A DNA stretch of 64,000 nt from assembly GCA_019918135.1 (NCBI GenBank), contig WBZZ01002117.1, forward strand, positions 62,001 through 126,000, written 5' to 3'. The stretch comes from Paulinella micropora (taxonomy: Eukaryota > Cercozoa > Imbricatea > Euglyphida > Paulinellidae). Position numbers and translations under genes: made by a program. This document shows positions 49,135 to 57,522 of the stretch, one piece after another; positions within the stretch are counted from its first letter, which is position 1, and each line of letters starts with the position of its first letter. Below the pieces are notes generated by a model, which was given only the letters and a program-made list of their open reading frames with translations, did not search any database and was not told the DNA's origin.

Positions 49135-50043
49135 ATGGGGAGTGCACCGTCTACTACCGACGACGCTAGCAAGACAGAGGGGCCCGCCCGCGCATGTACA
49201 AAAGTGCGCACAGAACTTCGGATCGACTTGACTCGTGACAGGCACGGGGCCGACGGCTGGTTGCGGCTGAAGCTGAGCCCCGCGGCAGTGCTGCGCGGCA
49301 GCGCCTTCGTGTTGGGCGCCGGGTGCTTCAGGGCCCGCCTTGTTCTGCCGAGCGCGGCGGATCCGGGCGATTATGCGCAGGAGGCCTACCGAGCGATCGA
49401 AACGGACGCAAACGTACTGCGGGTTTGCGCCGACCTGTCGGCCATCCTAGCCCCGGGCCTGCGGCTGGAGCTGCTGCCCTGGCAGGGCGATGAGCGCGAC
49501 CAGGAGTTGGCGACGCTGCGCTTCGAAACCTCTCGGCTTGCTTGTGTGGTGCGGGAGTTGAGCACGCCGCGCCTGCTGCCCATCGAATCAACCGAGCTCG
49601 CCCGCTGGGGGCACAGCGGCACAGGGGTGGCCTGCCGCAGGGTGGGGCCGCTGTGCATGTTGGAGGGACACGTGGTCTTTGATAAAGACCGGCTGCGCTT
49701 CGAGGATGTCAAGGACCTCCCGAAAGAGAATTACACGAGGATAGGAGCGTTTTGCACCCTGCTGGAGCTGCCTGTGGCGTGGCGCCCCGCGCGGGTCGTA
49801 ACGTACCCCTTTCCGCCTGGAACCTTCTTTTCACTTTATGTCGATCACAGCGCAATACGACAGGAGAGTCTTGAAGTAGGCACGGACGGGAGGGTTCGCT
49901 TGTGCGTCACATGCAACAACACTACATTCAAACAGCTAAGTTCTGGCAACCTTAGGCAAAGGTCCGTTCGGGATGGGGACAATTGCACATGGAAAATACC
50001 GCTCGCGCTTGACCTCGGTGTGTTGCGCTGGTTCGTGGCCTAA
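49135..50043 (+). CDS. unknown 302-residue protein
   Basis: Intact ORF; first in-frame ATG is 49135 (MGSAPSTTDDASKTEG). Gly2 followed by Ser could be a myristoylation site, which is a weak hint only. The body is mixed alpha/beta (LVLPSAADPGDYAQEAY, LRFEDVKDLPKENYTR, RVVTYPFPPGTFFSLY). No family recognised. Confidence 0.6.
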   Translation: MGSAPSTTDDASKTEGPARACTKVRTELRIDLTRDRHGADGWLRLKLSPAAVLRGSAFVLGAGCFRARLVLPSAADPGDYAQEAYRAIETDANVLRVCADLSAILAPGLRLELLPWQGDERDQELATLRFETSRLACVVRELSTPRLLPIESTELARWGHSGTGVACRRVGPLCMLEGHVVFDKDRLRFEDVKDLPKENYTRIGAFCTLLELPVAWRPARVVTYPFPPGTFFSLYVDHSAIRQESLEVGTDGRVRLCVTCNNTTFKQLSSGNLRQRSVRDGDNCTWKIPLALDLGVLRWFVA

Positions 50044-50114
50044 TAATGCCTGGAAATGTAGACATTTAGTTATGTCCTCGTACCTCGCAACACACAACAA
50101 GAAACTGGAAAGCA

Positions 50115-50333
50115 ATGAGGAAAAGTGAGGGGGGAATCCTGGGAGACGACTTGTTTACACTGGACGAGCCCCACGGGGCTGGTCCGCCCCGAAACAGCCA
50201 CTGTTTGCCTGCGTGTCGAGAAACTCAAGCTGGCCCGGACGGGCACACAGAGGCACAGGATTTCTTCGAGGCCCGCGGCATTCCGCGCAAGTATATTGTT
50301 CGCGAACCTTGCTCTGTGATGACTCGTTCCTGG
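50115..50333 (+). pseudogene. fragment of the DHPR-family C-terminus
   Basis: Nearly identical to 53184-53393, the 3' end of the broken DHPR-family gene, with the same downstream ATGACTCGTTCCT. Contains DLFTLDEPHG and, in frame after small indels, FFEARGIPRKY, matching FFEARGIPAKY of the 1447-2964 protein. It has no start of its own. Confidence 0.7.
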
Positions 50334-50334
50334 C

Positions 50335-50500
50335 ACTAAAAAGAGAATGGGGTATGCTTTCTTTCCTCCTCTTCCTTTTTTTTGTTTGATTTTTTTAAAT
50401 ACTGTACATCACAATCGCCGTCGCAAAAGGATCACTGATGCCAATTTATTAATATTTGCCCTTCCTTCCTTCCGGTTGAAGTTATGGTTAGGGTTAGGCC
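50335..50500. repeat. dispersed repeat copy with telomere-like GGTTAGGGTTAGG
   Basis: Diverged copy of 48506-48665. Unlike that copy it contains GGTTAGGGTTAGG at about 50485-50497, two units of the common eukaryotic telomere repeat TTAGGG. Confidence 0.5.
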
Positions 50501-50536
50501 GCCCTCCCGGGGGGAAATTGTGATAAGGCGGCTCTG

Positions 50537-50855
50537 TTGGCTAGAGCGCAGTGCGAGCGCCTGGCAACCGCCGGCGATGCGTACGCCCAGGGCATCATGG
50601 GGCTCTACGTGTGCGAGGCAGAGGTCCACAAACTCCGTTGGCTGCGCTTGTCCGCGCGCGGCGAGAAACATGGCTTGCGTTGGCAGGTGCTCTGGCAACT
50701 GGGCTTGGACCCTGTGGAAGTCGCAAGCGCCCCGCGCTGCTACCCAGGCAGAGCGCGCCTTGCTGGAGCTGGAAGCGATGGATTGCTTTGAGCAAGTAGC
50801 AAGCGAACGCACACAGCAGGCCCGGGACAGCCTGGGCAGCCCGCGCACCATCTAA
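50537..50855 (+). pseudogene. Sel1-like repeat relic
   Basis: In one frame CERLATAGDAYAQGIMGLY fits the Sel1/TPR-like consensus (Ala-x-x-Gly-x-x-x-Ala-x-x-x-x-Gly-x-x-Tyr), followed by WLRLSARGEKHGLRW. Near 50745 the reading passes to another frame (LLELEAMDCFEQVASE) that stops at 50855. No complete gene. Confidence 0.35.
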
Positions 50856-51074
50856 GGAAGACAAGCACAAATAAAAGAGAACCGTTTTCAATTGTTTTCT
50901 TTGTTGCAATTAATAAAGAACCCGTGCTTTGAGGGGACAGACAGGTTATTCTCCCCCCTCCCTCTCACTTCTTTTAAATCCACTACAGAAAAAAAAGGGT
51001 CGATTTGTTGCACATAGGCCATATTTCACCAGAAAAGTAAAAGCAGTGAACAGAGCGACACGGTCGCAGCCTCA

Positions 51075-52118
51075 ATGCGTTCTCGTCGCCGCGGGGCCAA
51101 ACGCCAACGACTTTCGCCGCGCGTCTGTACGCTATTTACCCTGCCCGACAGCCTTTGGCCTCTGGTTAGGGTCTTGCTGGGTGCTGACCAGCTGGTTAGC
51201 GTAGCTTCGACTTGCAAAGAAGCCCTGGCGCTGTGCAAGCGACCGTCTTTCTGGATGGGCTTTATGCAGCCAGAGTTTAATCTTAGTATTTCTGCCTGCA
51301 AGAAAATACTCAACGTGTACCGCAGACTGTGCTTGGCAACCAAGACTGCGGTTCACGCTGTTCTCTGTGCTGCTGACCAAACCGAAAGCGCCGTAAATTT
51401 GTTGCGTGGTATTCACGTGCGTGATCTGACTTACCCCGGCTATGAAGAAGAAGTAGTAGAAGCAGACCCCGGCCTTGTTCGGCTGCTGTCGGCACCTGCC
51501 TCTGTCAGCCGGCTTGTCGTCACTGCCTCCGACGAGGACCTGGTAGTTGCGCTAGCCGGCCTGCAAGCGCCCCTTGCAATCTCCGAACTAGTGTTAGAAG
51601 AAGACTCTAGTATCACGGACGACGCACTGGCCGCTGTTGCAGGGCTTTGTTCGCTCGTTTATCTGAAGCTGGACTCGTGTTGGAAAGTCACCGGCAAGGG
51701 GCTGAACTGCTTGCGAGCGCTTACGAGGCTTGAGAGGCTTGAACTAATAGCTTGCAAGCTAGCATCTGACAGCAGCTTGAGTTTCTTGCAAGATCTTAGC
51801 AAACTCGGTGTTATGTCGCTAGGCTGCAGCGGCCCGATCGCAGCCGCAAGTCTAAGGATCATAGCGTCGCTTCCGAGGCTCCTGCAGCTAAGCCTGCTGA
51901 CTTTTCGAGAAGTCACCCGCGACGAACTAGTACAAATTTGCGATTCCAAATCCCTAAGCTCGTTACGTTTATACTGCTGTCCAGCTATTGCATTAGAAAC
52001 GCTGGAGCAACTCAGGAGAGCAAGGCCTCGTGTAGATGTAATAACCGAGGCTGCTCTCTATGATTTCTTTAACCCCCCCCCCCCACACCATCTAATGATG
52101 AACAAAAATGAAAGATAA
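51075..52118 (+). CDS. F-box-like leucine-rich-repeat protein
   Basis: 347 residues from ATG 51075 (MRSRRRGAKRQRLSP). F-box-like start (LFTLPDSLWPLVRVLLG, then VASTCKEALALC), then LRRs of the AMN1/FBXL type from about residue 155: LAISELVLEEDSSITDDAL, LVYLKLDSCWKVTGKGL, LERLELIACKLASDSSL and LSSLRLYCCPAIALETL. Intact. The last residues are read through a C11 run. Its 3' flank repeats that at 50850-50920. Confidence 0.75.
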   Translation: MRSRRRGAKRQRLSPRVCTLFTLPDSLWPLVRVLLGADQLVSVASTCKEALALCKRPSFWMGFMQPEFNLSISACKKILNVYRRLCLATKTAVHAVLCAADQTESAVNLLRGIHVRDLTYPGYEEEVVEADPGLVRLLSAPASVSRLVVTASDEDLVVALAGLQAPLAISELVLEEDSSITDDALAAVAGLCSLVYLKLDSCWKVTGKGLNCLRALTRLERLELIACKLASDSSLSFLQDLSKLGVMSLGCSGPIAAASLRIIASLPRLLQLSLLTFREVTRDELVQICDSKSLSSLRLYCCPAIALETLEQLRRARPRVDVITEAALYDFFNPPPPHHLMMNKNER

Positions 52119-52487
52119 CCGTTCTCAATTGTTTTCTTGGTTGAAATTAATAAAGTAAACCACGAGGCTCCTCATTGTGCCGAGCGTAAGGTGTTATCGA
52201 GCTTTAATAAAAGACTTTTTTTTTTTATTTCGTTTTCAATCGGCCGGCCCCCTCGCCACTGTCCAAGTTATTAACGCGGTGCGTCAAGGTCCAGCCTCTC
52301 TTAGTTTCCTCTTCAACTTTCTTCTCTCGGGCTGAGGCATCGCCTCCCCCCCCCGATAGCCTGCTGATATAGCTCGACTGCGGTGTATGGAAAGAGAAAA
52401 CCTTTGGCCTGGGGCCCCGCGCGTCCGAGGGCGGAGTACATAGTTTGGTTCTTGCTTGAGAGGTCCAGCCGCGGGAAACGTTGTTTC
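52119..52487. other. intergenic region with shared 3' flank
   Basis: AACCGTTCTCAATTGTTTTC plus AATTAATAAAG at 52120-52155 repeats the flank at 50879-50920. The rest has C8 near 52350 and the damaged 5' part of the next gene. Confidence 0.4.
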
Positions 52488-53393
52488 ATGCCAGCCCAAA
52501 ACTTGTCCTTGCCCGAGGCCAAAGACACGACGATCGAGGCCAAGGACATGGTGATCCAGGCCCAGAACACGACGTTGCGAGAAAGGGAACGAGTTATCAC
52601 AGAGCAGGAAGCTCGGCTGGCGCTGGCGGACATAGCCCTGAAACAACAAATGACCGTCACACGCTTGCAGGAAGAGAGCGCCTGTACACGGCGCAAGCTC
52701 TTGCTAGGCGCAGTGCCTGTGTTGCACTCGGACGATGACGAGACCGAGGCTGAGCAGCACCCCACGGGCTCGACCTGCAAGGGAAACCCGCGCTGGTCTC
52801 GGCTAATGAACGAGCAGGCACGGGTCTTCTGCGAGCGTCTGGCTAGGTCGCTCACTGTGCACGCGAAGGAGGTGCGCAGAACGGCCGAGGCCGAAGAAGA
52901 CGAGGATGCATCTGTCGATGCCAACGAGGAGGCGGTCGCTGCGCTACAGGACAGTGTAGCCCAAGTGTTGCGCCCCGCGAACCCCCGCGCTCTGGTTCGT
53001 TTCAGCCGAGTTGATGGCACGCTTACGCACAGAGAGGTGGTGCGGATCGTCTGCGCGCGTTTGCCCAGCTGCAAACTGAACAATTTTGCCTCTGGCCCAC
53101 TTGTTCTTGTACCTGGTGGCGAAAAACGCCTGGGGCCACGCAGAGGACCTCGAAACGGAGCTGGAACTAGAAACCACGCTCGGTCAGGAAATCCTGGGAG
53201 ACGACTTGTTCTTGTTTACACTGGACGAGCCCCACGGGCTGGTCCGCCCCGAAACAGCCACTGTTTGCCTGCGTGTCGAGAAACTCAAGCTGGCCCGGAC
53301 GGGCACACACAGAGGCACAGGATTTCTTCGAGGCCCGCGGCATTCCGCGCAAGTATATTGTTCGCGAACCTTGCTCTGTGATGACTCGTTCCT
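52488..53393 (+). pseudogene. DHPR-family paralog, 5'-truncated with two frameshifts
   Basis: In-frame ATG at 52488; upstream codons remain open to 52383 without ATG. Matches residues about 215-505 of the 1447-2964 protein: coiled coil, RRKLLLGAVP, SRLMNEQARVFCERLARSL, RPANPRALVRFSRVDG. Near 53085 the match moves to another frame (LAHLFLYLVAKNAWGHAED, LETELELETTLGQEI) and near 53310 to a third (FFEARGIP). The N-terminal BRO-like region and the DHPR motif are absent. Confidence 0.65.
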
Positions 53394-53654
53394 AGCCTCA
53401 ACATAACCTAATAATAAAACAACAAAAGTTATTAAAGCAAGGGAGACCATCTATCTCATCAAAAATCTTGGGAGGGGGGAGGGGGGGTAGGAAGGGCGCG
53501 CGGGGGCTGGGAAGGGGGGAGGGCCTTGGCTTTTTTTTAGCACTTCCACCCCCCTCTCCCACCCCTTGTTTTCTTGCCGTCGTTATCAAATCCGGGGGAG
53601 GGAGGGGGGCCGTTGCCCGCAAATTAAAGGCGCACACTGTCCATCGCCAACACT
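53394..53654. other. boundary region before the duplicated block
   Basis: G-rich runs (53470-53525) and the left junction of the large repeat at 53655, where kelch coding begins abruptly. No gene. Confidence 0.4.
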
Positions 53655-54047
53655 GCCCTGGCCTATGCGGAACGCTGCACCATTGGGGGCCCGTGGTCCG
53701 AGGTGGCGCGCCTGCGGGTCGCGAGGTGGGGCTGCGGGTGTGCCGTGCTGAACAACAAACTTTACGCCCTGGGCGGCCGGAACGCGCTGGATCAGGTGCT
53801 AGCTTCCGTCGAGCGCTATGACCCGGCCCTGAACGTCTGGGAGGAAGTCGCGCCGCTGCTTCAGGAGCGCGCGGCCGCGGCCGCGGCCGTGCTCGACAAC
53901 GAACTGTATGTGCTGGGCGGCTCCGATCGCGAAGGGAAAGCGCTCGCCTCTGTCGAGCGCTACGACGAGCGCTGGAATGCCTGGACTTTTGTCACCAATA
54001 TGCCTGCGTTCTTGAGCGGGGCCGCCTGTGCGGTTGCGTTGGGCTGA
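53655..54047 (+). pseudogene. kelch gene 3' fragment
   Basis: Last about 130 codons of the kelch gene (two and a half repeats: YALGGRN, YVLGGSD) without 5' end, next to unrelated sequence. Nearly identical to 20226-20618 (one difference changes Arg to Trp in DERWNAW). No start codon or promoter of its own. Confidence 0.8.
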
Positions 54048-54161
54048 TGAAGCCTTACCAGTCTGTTTTGCGCTGACTAGACGGAAAATCGACTTTTTTT
54101 CTTCTTTCTCACATTTATTAAAAGGAAATAGATTTGTGTATGTCATGATATATAGCCGGCG

Positions 54162-54416
54162 ACGGCAGCTAGGGGAGGTCTGTTGGCACGGTACTTTGTG
54201 CTCTTTATTCTGTTGCAGCTCAAACATTTGAGCGTCGTAACGTTGCAACAGATTGAAGATCTCACCTATCTTCGAAGCCCGGGCTCGGGAAAAAAAAACT
54301 TTTTATTAAATCATGTTGTGTGGGTGTTGAAACTCTTGGAGAGCGACGGGCCCGTCACGCCTGACACGATTTCTTCTGTCCCGTCGGTGAATTTCAAGAC
54401 AAACGTTGGAAAATGA
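54162..54416 (+). CDS. second copy of the small hydrophobic ORF
   Basis: Matches 20725-20979 but the ATG is ACG. The reading frame (YFVLFILLQLKHLSV) is otherwise kept to the same TGA. Its conservation may merely reflect recent duplication. Confidence 0.2.
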   Translation, partial: TAARGGLLARYFVLFILLQLKHLSVVTLQQIEDLTYLRSPGSGKKNFLLNHVVWVLKLLESDGPVTPDTISSVPSVNFKTNVGK

Positions 54417-54546
54417 CGCAGTTTTCCGGTGAAACCTCCGCTAGTGCAGTTGTCAAACCCAGTGCTCCCGAAAAGACCGGTGCTAAAAAAAAGACATGGC
54501 CTCCCGTTCCTTGAGCTATGGTCACCGTTTTTTTCTCACTGGCACA

Positions 54547-55272
54547 CTAGGCCTCCTCTTGCTGCCGCGGCTGTCCCAGAAATTTAGTCAGCTGGGGCTG
54601 CAGGTTTTTTTTCCACTGCGGGTGTTGCACGGGCGGTGCCGCCTTTTTCTGGGCAGGTTTTTTGACACTGCGGCGTCGAGCCACAGCGGCCGCCTTCCTT
54701 GGTTTTTCTTGGCGCGGCACGTCCCCTTCTTCGTCTTGTCTGGCGACGCAGCCGTTCTGGCATCGCGAGAGGCACACGTGTGGTCGTGTGCTGAACCCGC
54801 AGTCAAAGCAGGCCTGGGCCACGCAGGCTGGCTTGGGGCACAGATAAAGCCGGCGCCTGCGGCATTGCCGGCAAAGCCCCAGGTCGTTTCGTTTCACGAT
54901 GCTGGCGCCCGTACACGCCGCACACTGCACTTGCCTGGTGGCCGCCTTGCCCCACCAGTCGTCGATTGTTTCCCGAGTGTCGCCCGGCTCTGCACGGGCT
55001 TGCGCCAGTTCGGCCCTCTGCGCCTCTTCCTCGGCCAACGCGGTTCGGAGGCCTTCCTCTTCCTGAGCCAACCGTGCTTGGTGGCGTTCCCGCTCCGCCG
55101 CACAAACGGTACAGGCTCGCCCCCCGACTAGCGCCCCGTGGCACTGCGGGCAGTACGGTAGCGCGAGCGCTGCCTGCACCGTGGCGGGCCGTTCGCGCTC
55201 GGCAGTCGACCACGACGCCGGCGGGGCCCGCTCTGGTGCATCCTCGGCCAGCCCAAGCTTTGTTGCCATCAT
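54547..55272 (-). CDS. Cys-rich zinc-binding protein, intact copy
   Basis: 241 residues from ATG 55272 or 55269. An N-terminal CPQCHGALVGGRACTVC knuckle is followed by a coiled coil (ERERHQARLAQEEEGLRTAL). The central array has CAACTGASIV, LCRQCRRRRLYLCPKPACV and CFDCGFSTRPHVCLSRCQNGC, enough ligands for two or three zinc ions. The C-terminus is Lys/Arg/Pro-rich and probably binds nucleic acid. The Cys-x2-Cys array resembles transposase-derived zinc domains of the PiggyBac DDE_Tnp_1_7 C-terminal type, but that is a guess. Confidence 0.65.
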   Translation of the reverse strand: MMATKLGLAEDAPERAPPASWSTAERERPATVQAALALPYCPQCHGALVGGRACTVCAAERERHQARLAQEEEGLRTALAEEEAQRAELAQARAEPGDTRETIDDWWGKAATRQVQCAACTGASIVKRNDLGLCRQCRRRRLYLCPKPACVAQACFDCGFSTRPHVCLSRCQNGCVARQDEEGDVPRQEKPRKAAAVARRRSVKKPAQKKAAPPVQHPQWKKNLQPQLTKFLGQPRQQEEA

Positions 55273-55817
55273 CCACCACACCTTTCTTTTTTTGGGGAGG
55301 GTGGTCCCTTCGATTTTTATCTACGGGCGGCGGCCTTGGGGGGGCGGCTGTGGCAAGGCGGCCCCCCCCCCCCCCCCCCCCCCGCAAAAAAAAGAAGCTT
55401 CACATACACACACGCAGTTGCCGCAATTTACCGGACGACGCGTGCAGGGGGCTTTTTTTTGAGAATCCAAGATTTGTAATTGTGTCCCGACCTTTTGGAA
55501 AAAAGGGGGCCTCCACGCTGCCTACAGTCCAAAGGCCCCCCCCCACACACACCAGAAAAAAACAACTTGTTTTTAATGGAAGACACCTTGGTCGATTCAG
55601 AAACAGCTGGAAGCCCGGAGGAGTTTTGCTGGCGATGGCCCTGAGCCTCTCGGGGCGGTCGGACTTGTGGCTACTTTCTCAAACCCTGTCGGACAGACAG
55701 AGTTTGGGATTTGTCATAGTCTCGCAGGGCGCCAAGGCGGCGGGCTTGCTCGGCCACAGGTCGGAGCCCCACCGGATATTCACCCAGCACGCACCATGTG
55801 CTGAGTCGTAAAAACCA
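55273..55817. other. intergenic region with C21 run
   Basis: C run at about 55363-55383 (C14 in copy 1). Otherwise as in 21835-22373, with the same possible plus-strand relic ending at 55811. Confidence 0.4.
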
Positions 55818-56536
55818 TCAAGCTAGCGTTGCAGCAGCCCCCGACGGCTGGCTGCTGACTGTCTGCGCAGGAGGCGCGCCACGGCTTGCGGCTAGCCGGC
55901 GACACTCGTACTTGTGATTCGGCCAGTCGCTTCGCTGGTGCTCAACTCCACAATAGACCTTCACGAGGCAGCGCGCGCACTTGTGCCCCACGCCAGCACA
56001 ACCCCCCACACCACACACCGCCAGACACGCTTCGCGGCCCGGGGCCCCGCCCCCGCACCCCGTGCACCCCGGCGACGTCACGACGGCGCCCACGCCGGGC
56101 TCCAACAGCGTGAAGCTGCACGCTCCCGTTTCGGACTTGCTCTGCTTGCGCTCTGCTTGCCCTGCACACGCCAACGCTTGCTGGATGGGGACACACGCCC
56201 TAGTTTATCTGACGCCATCAGCACAAGGCAAAACAGCCCCTTCCCCGGATCCAACTCCGTAGCCCAATGCACTGCTTCGTCGCCTTCGCCATCGAGGCAC
56301 GCCTTGGCCAGCCCCGCTACCTCCATAAACAGTACCGGCTGCGGCTGTCTCCGGGGTGGCTGTACATTGCGCGTCCACACCCACGCCCCGCGCTCGCGCG
56401 ACTGTCGCCAGCGCCGGCAAGACTCACGGGCCAGCGCGTCCATAAAGTCCGGGTGCGATTGCACGTATTCTGTCATAAAATCCAACAATTCATCTTGTTG
56501 CCGCCTCAAGCCCGCCTTGGACACCGATTTGCTCAT
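55818..56536 (-). CDS. MYND zinc-finger protein, copy 2 (frameshift at a different site)
   Basis: Same gene as 22374-23086. Here the MYND part is in one frame with the preceding CGGGAPGREACLAVCG, but the frame is broken near 56186, where copy 1 has G6 (GATGGGGGGCAC) and copy 2 has G4 (GATGGGGACAC). Since each copy is broken at a different place, neither damage is shared. Confidence 0.7.
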
Positions 56537-56994
56537 CTCGGTTTTGAATTTCCCAAAACATGACAAAAAGCGAGATGACTGTCCCACCCACCCCCCCCCC
56601 CCCCACCCCCCCCCCCCCCCGCCATTCGCCGTCAAAAGAATGTCGGCGAATGGCGGGGGGGGGGGGGGGGCGGCATCGGTACTCAAATGGTGGGGGGGGG
56701 GGGCCACTGTCAAAAAAATCACAGATTTTCCCCGCCCGCCCTCTATTCCCGAACTGCTTTGAACTGCCGACCAGTGGCTACGATTTCATTGGTCTTTCCG
56801 GTCAAATTTCGCGACCAACGAATATTTGTGACACTTGAAACATGCCGCAATTTGCGGCATGCAATAATATAAGGCAATCCTTTTTTTTTGCACGCCGTCG
56901 ACTTCCTCCTAATATTTCTGACCATACCAAAGAAAAAAAATACAGTTTTTTTAAATGAAACAAAAACGTTTCCGCAGCAGCTGGCACTGTCCCG
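56537..56994. other. intergenic region with long C and G runs
   Basis: C runs at about 56590-56621, G run at about 56654-56670 and a further G run near 56691-56702; flanked by inverted GCCATTCGCC copies. Run lengths differ from copy 1. No gene. Confidence 0.4.
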
Positions 56995-57522
56995 TTAAAG
57001 CTTACGTCTCTTGTTGCCTTGCACCGAAGCCCAGCCCGCCGCTACTGTAGCGGGCTCGGGCGTACGTCCCCTTTCTGTTTCCCCTTCGTCAGACGTCGCG
57101 ACTTTCCCCTCCCCCTTCTCGCCCGGTAGTGCAACAGTAGCGGGCTGGGGCCCTGCTTCTGCCTCGCCGGGCCTTGAGACCCGGCAGAAATCCGGATCCG
57201 CCAACTCGTTAATGAAGCAGAATATGTTCAGGACGTTTTCTGCTTTATCTCCAGAAGGCTTGTCGTTCTTGGCTTCTTCACTATCTGCAGCGGGCTTGTC
57301 GTTTTTGGCTTCTTCACTATCTGCAGCTGGCTTCTGCTTCTGCTTCTTCTGGCGTCCGCGCGCGCCGGATTTACCCTGCAGCGAGTGCCCGGCCTCGAAC
57401 AGACCTACTTTCCAGTATCTATGATGTTTCCCACTTTCTTTGCAGACTTCGCGCAGGGGTCTTCCTGTCGGGCCTCTGGCTAGCCCGAAAGAGCAGTGCA
57501 AGGCCTCTCTAAAAAAAGTCAC
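56995..57522 (-). CDS. Lys/Glu-rich protein overlapping the helicase 3' end, or its frameshifted extension
   Basis: About 175 codons without a clear ATG at the 5' end; the only start-like codon is GTG, inside the last codons of the helicase. It has basic and acidic stretches, two tandem AADSEEAKNDKP units, FCFINELADPDFCRVS and a C-terminal NKRRKL (NLS). The overlap occurs at a T7 run (ACTTTTTTTAG) where the helicase ends DFF-stop. A slip there would fuse both into one protein about 1235 residues long. Whether this is programmed, an error or a separate gene is unresolved. Confidence 0.45.
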   Translation of the reverse strand: MTFFREALHCSFGLARGPTGRPLREVCKESGKHHRYWKVGLFEAGHSLQGKSGARGRQKKQKQKPAADSEEAKNDKPAADSEEAKNDKPSGDKAENVLNIFCFINELADPDFCRVSRPGEAEAGPQPATVALPGEKGEGKVATSDEGETERGRTPEPATVAAGWASVQGNKRRKL

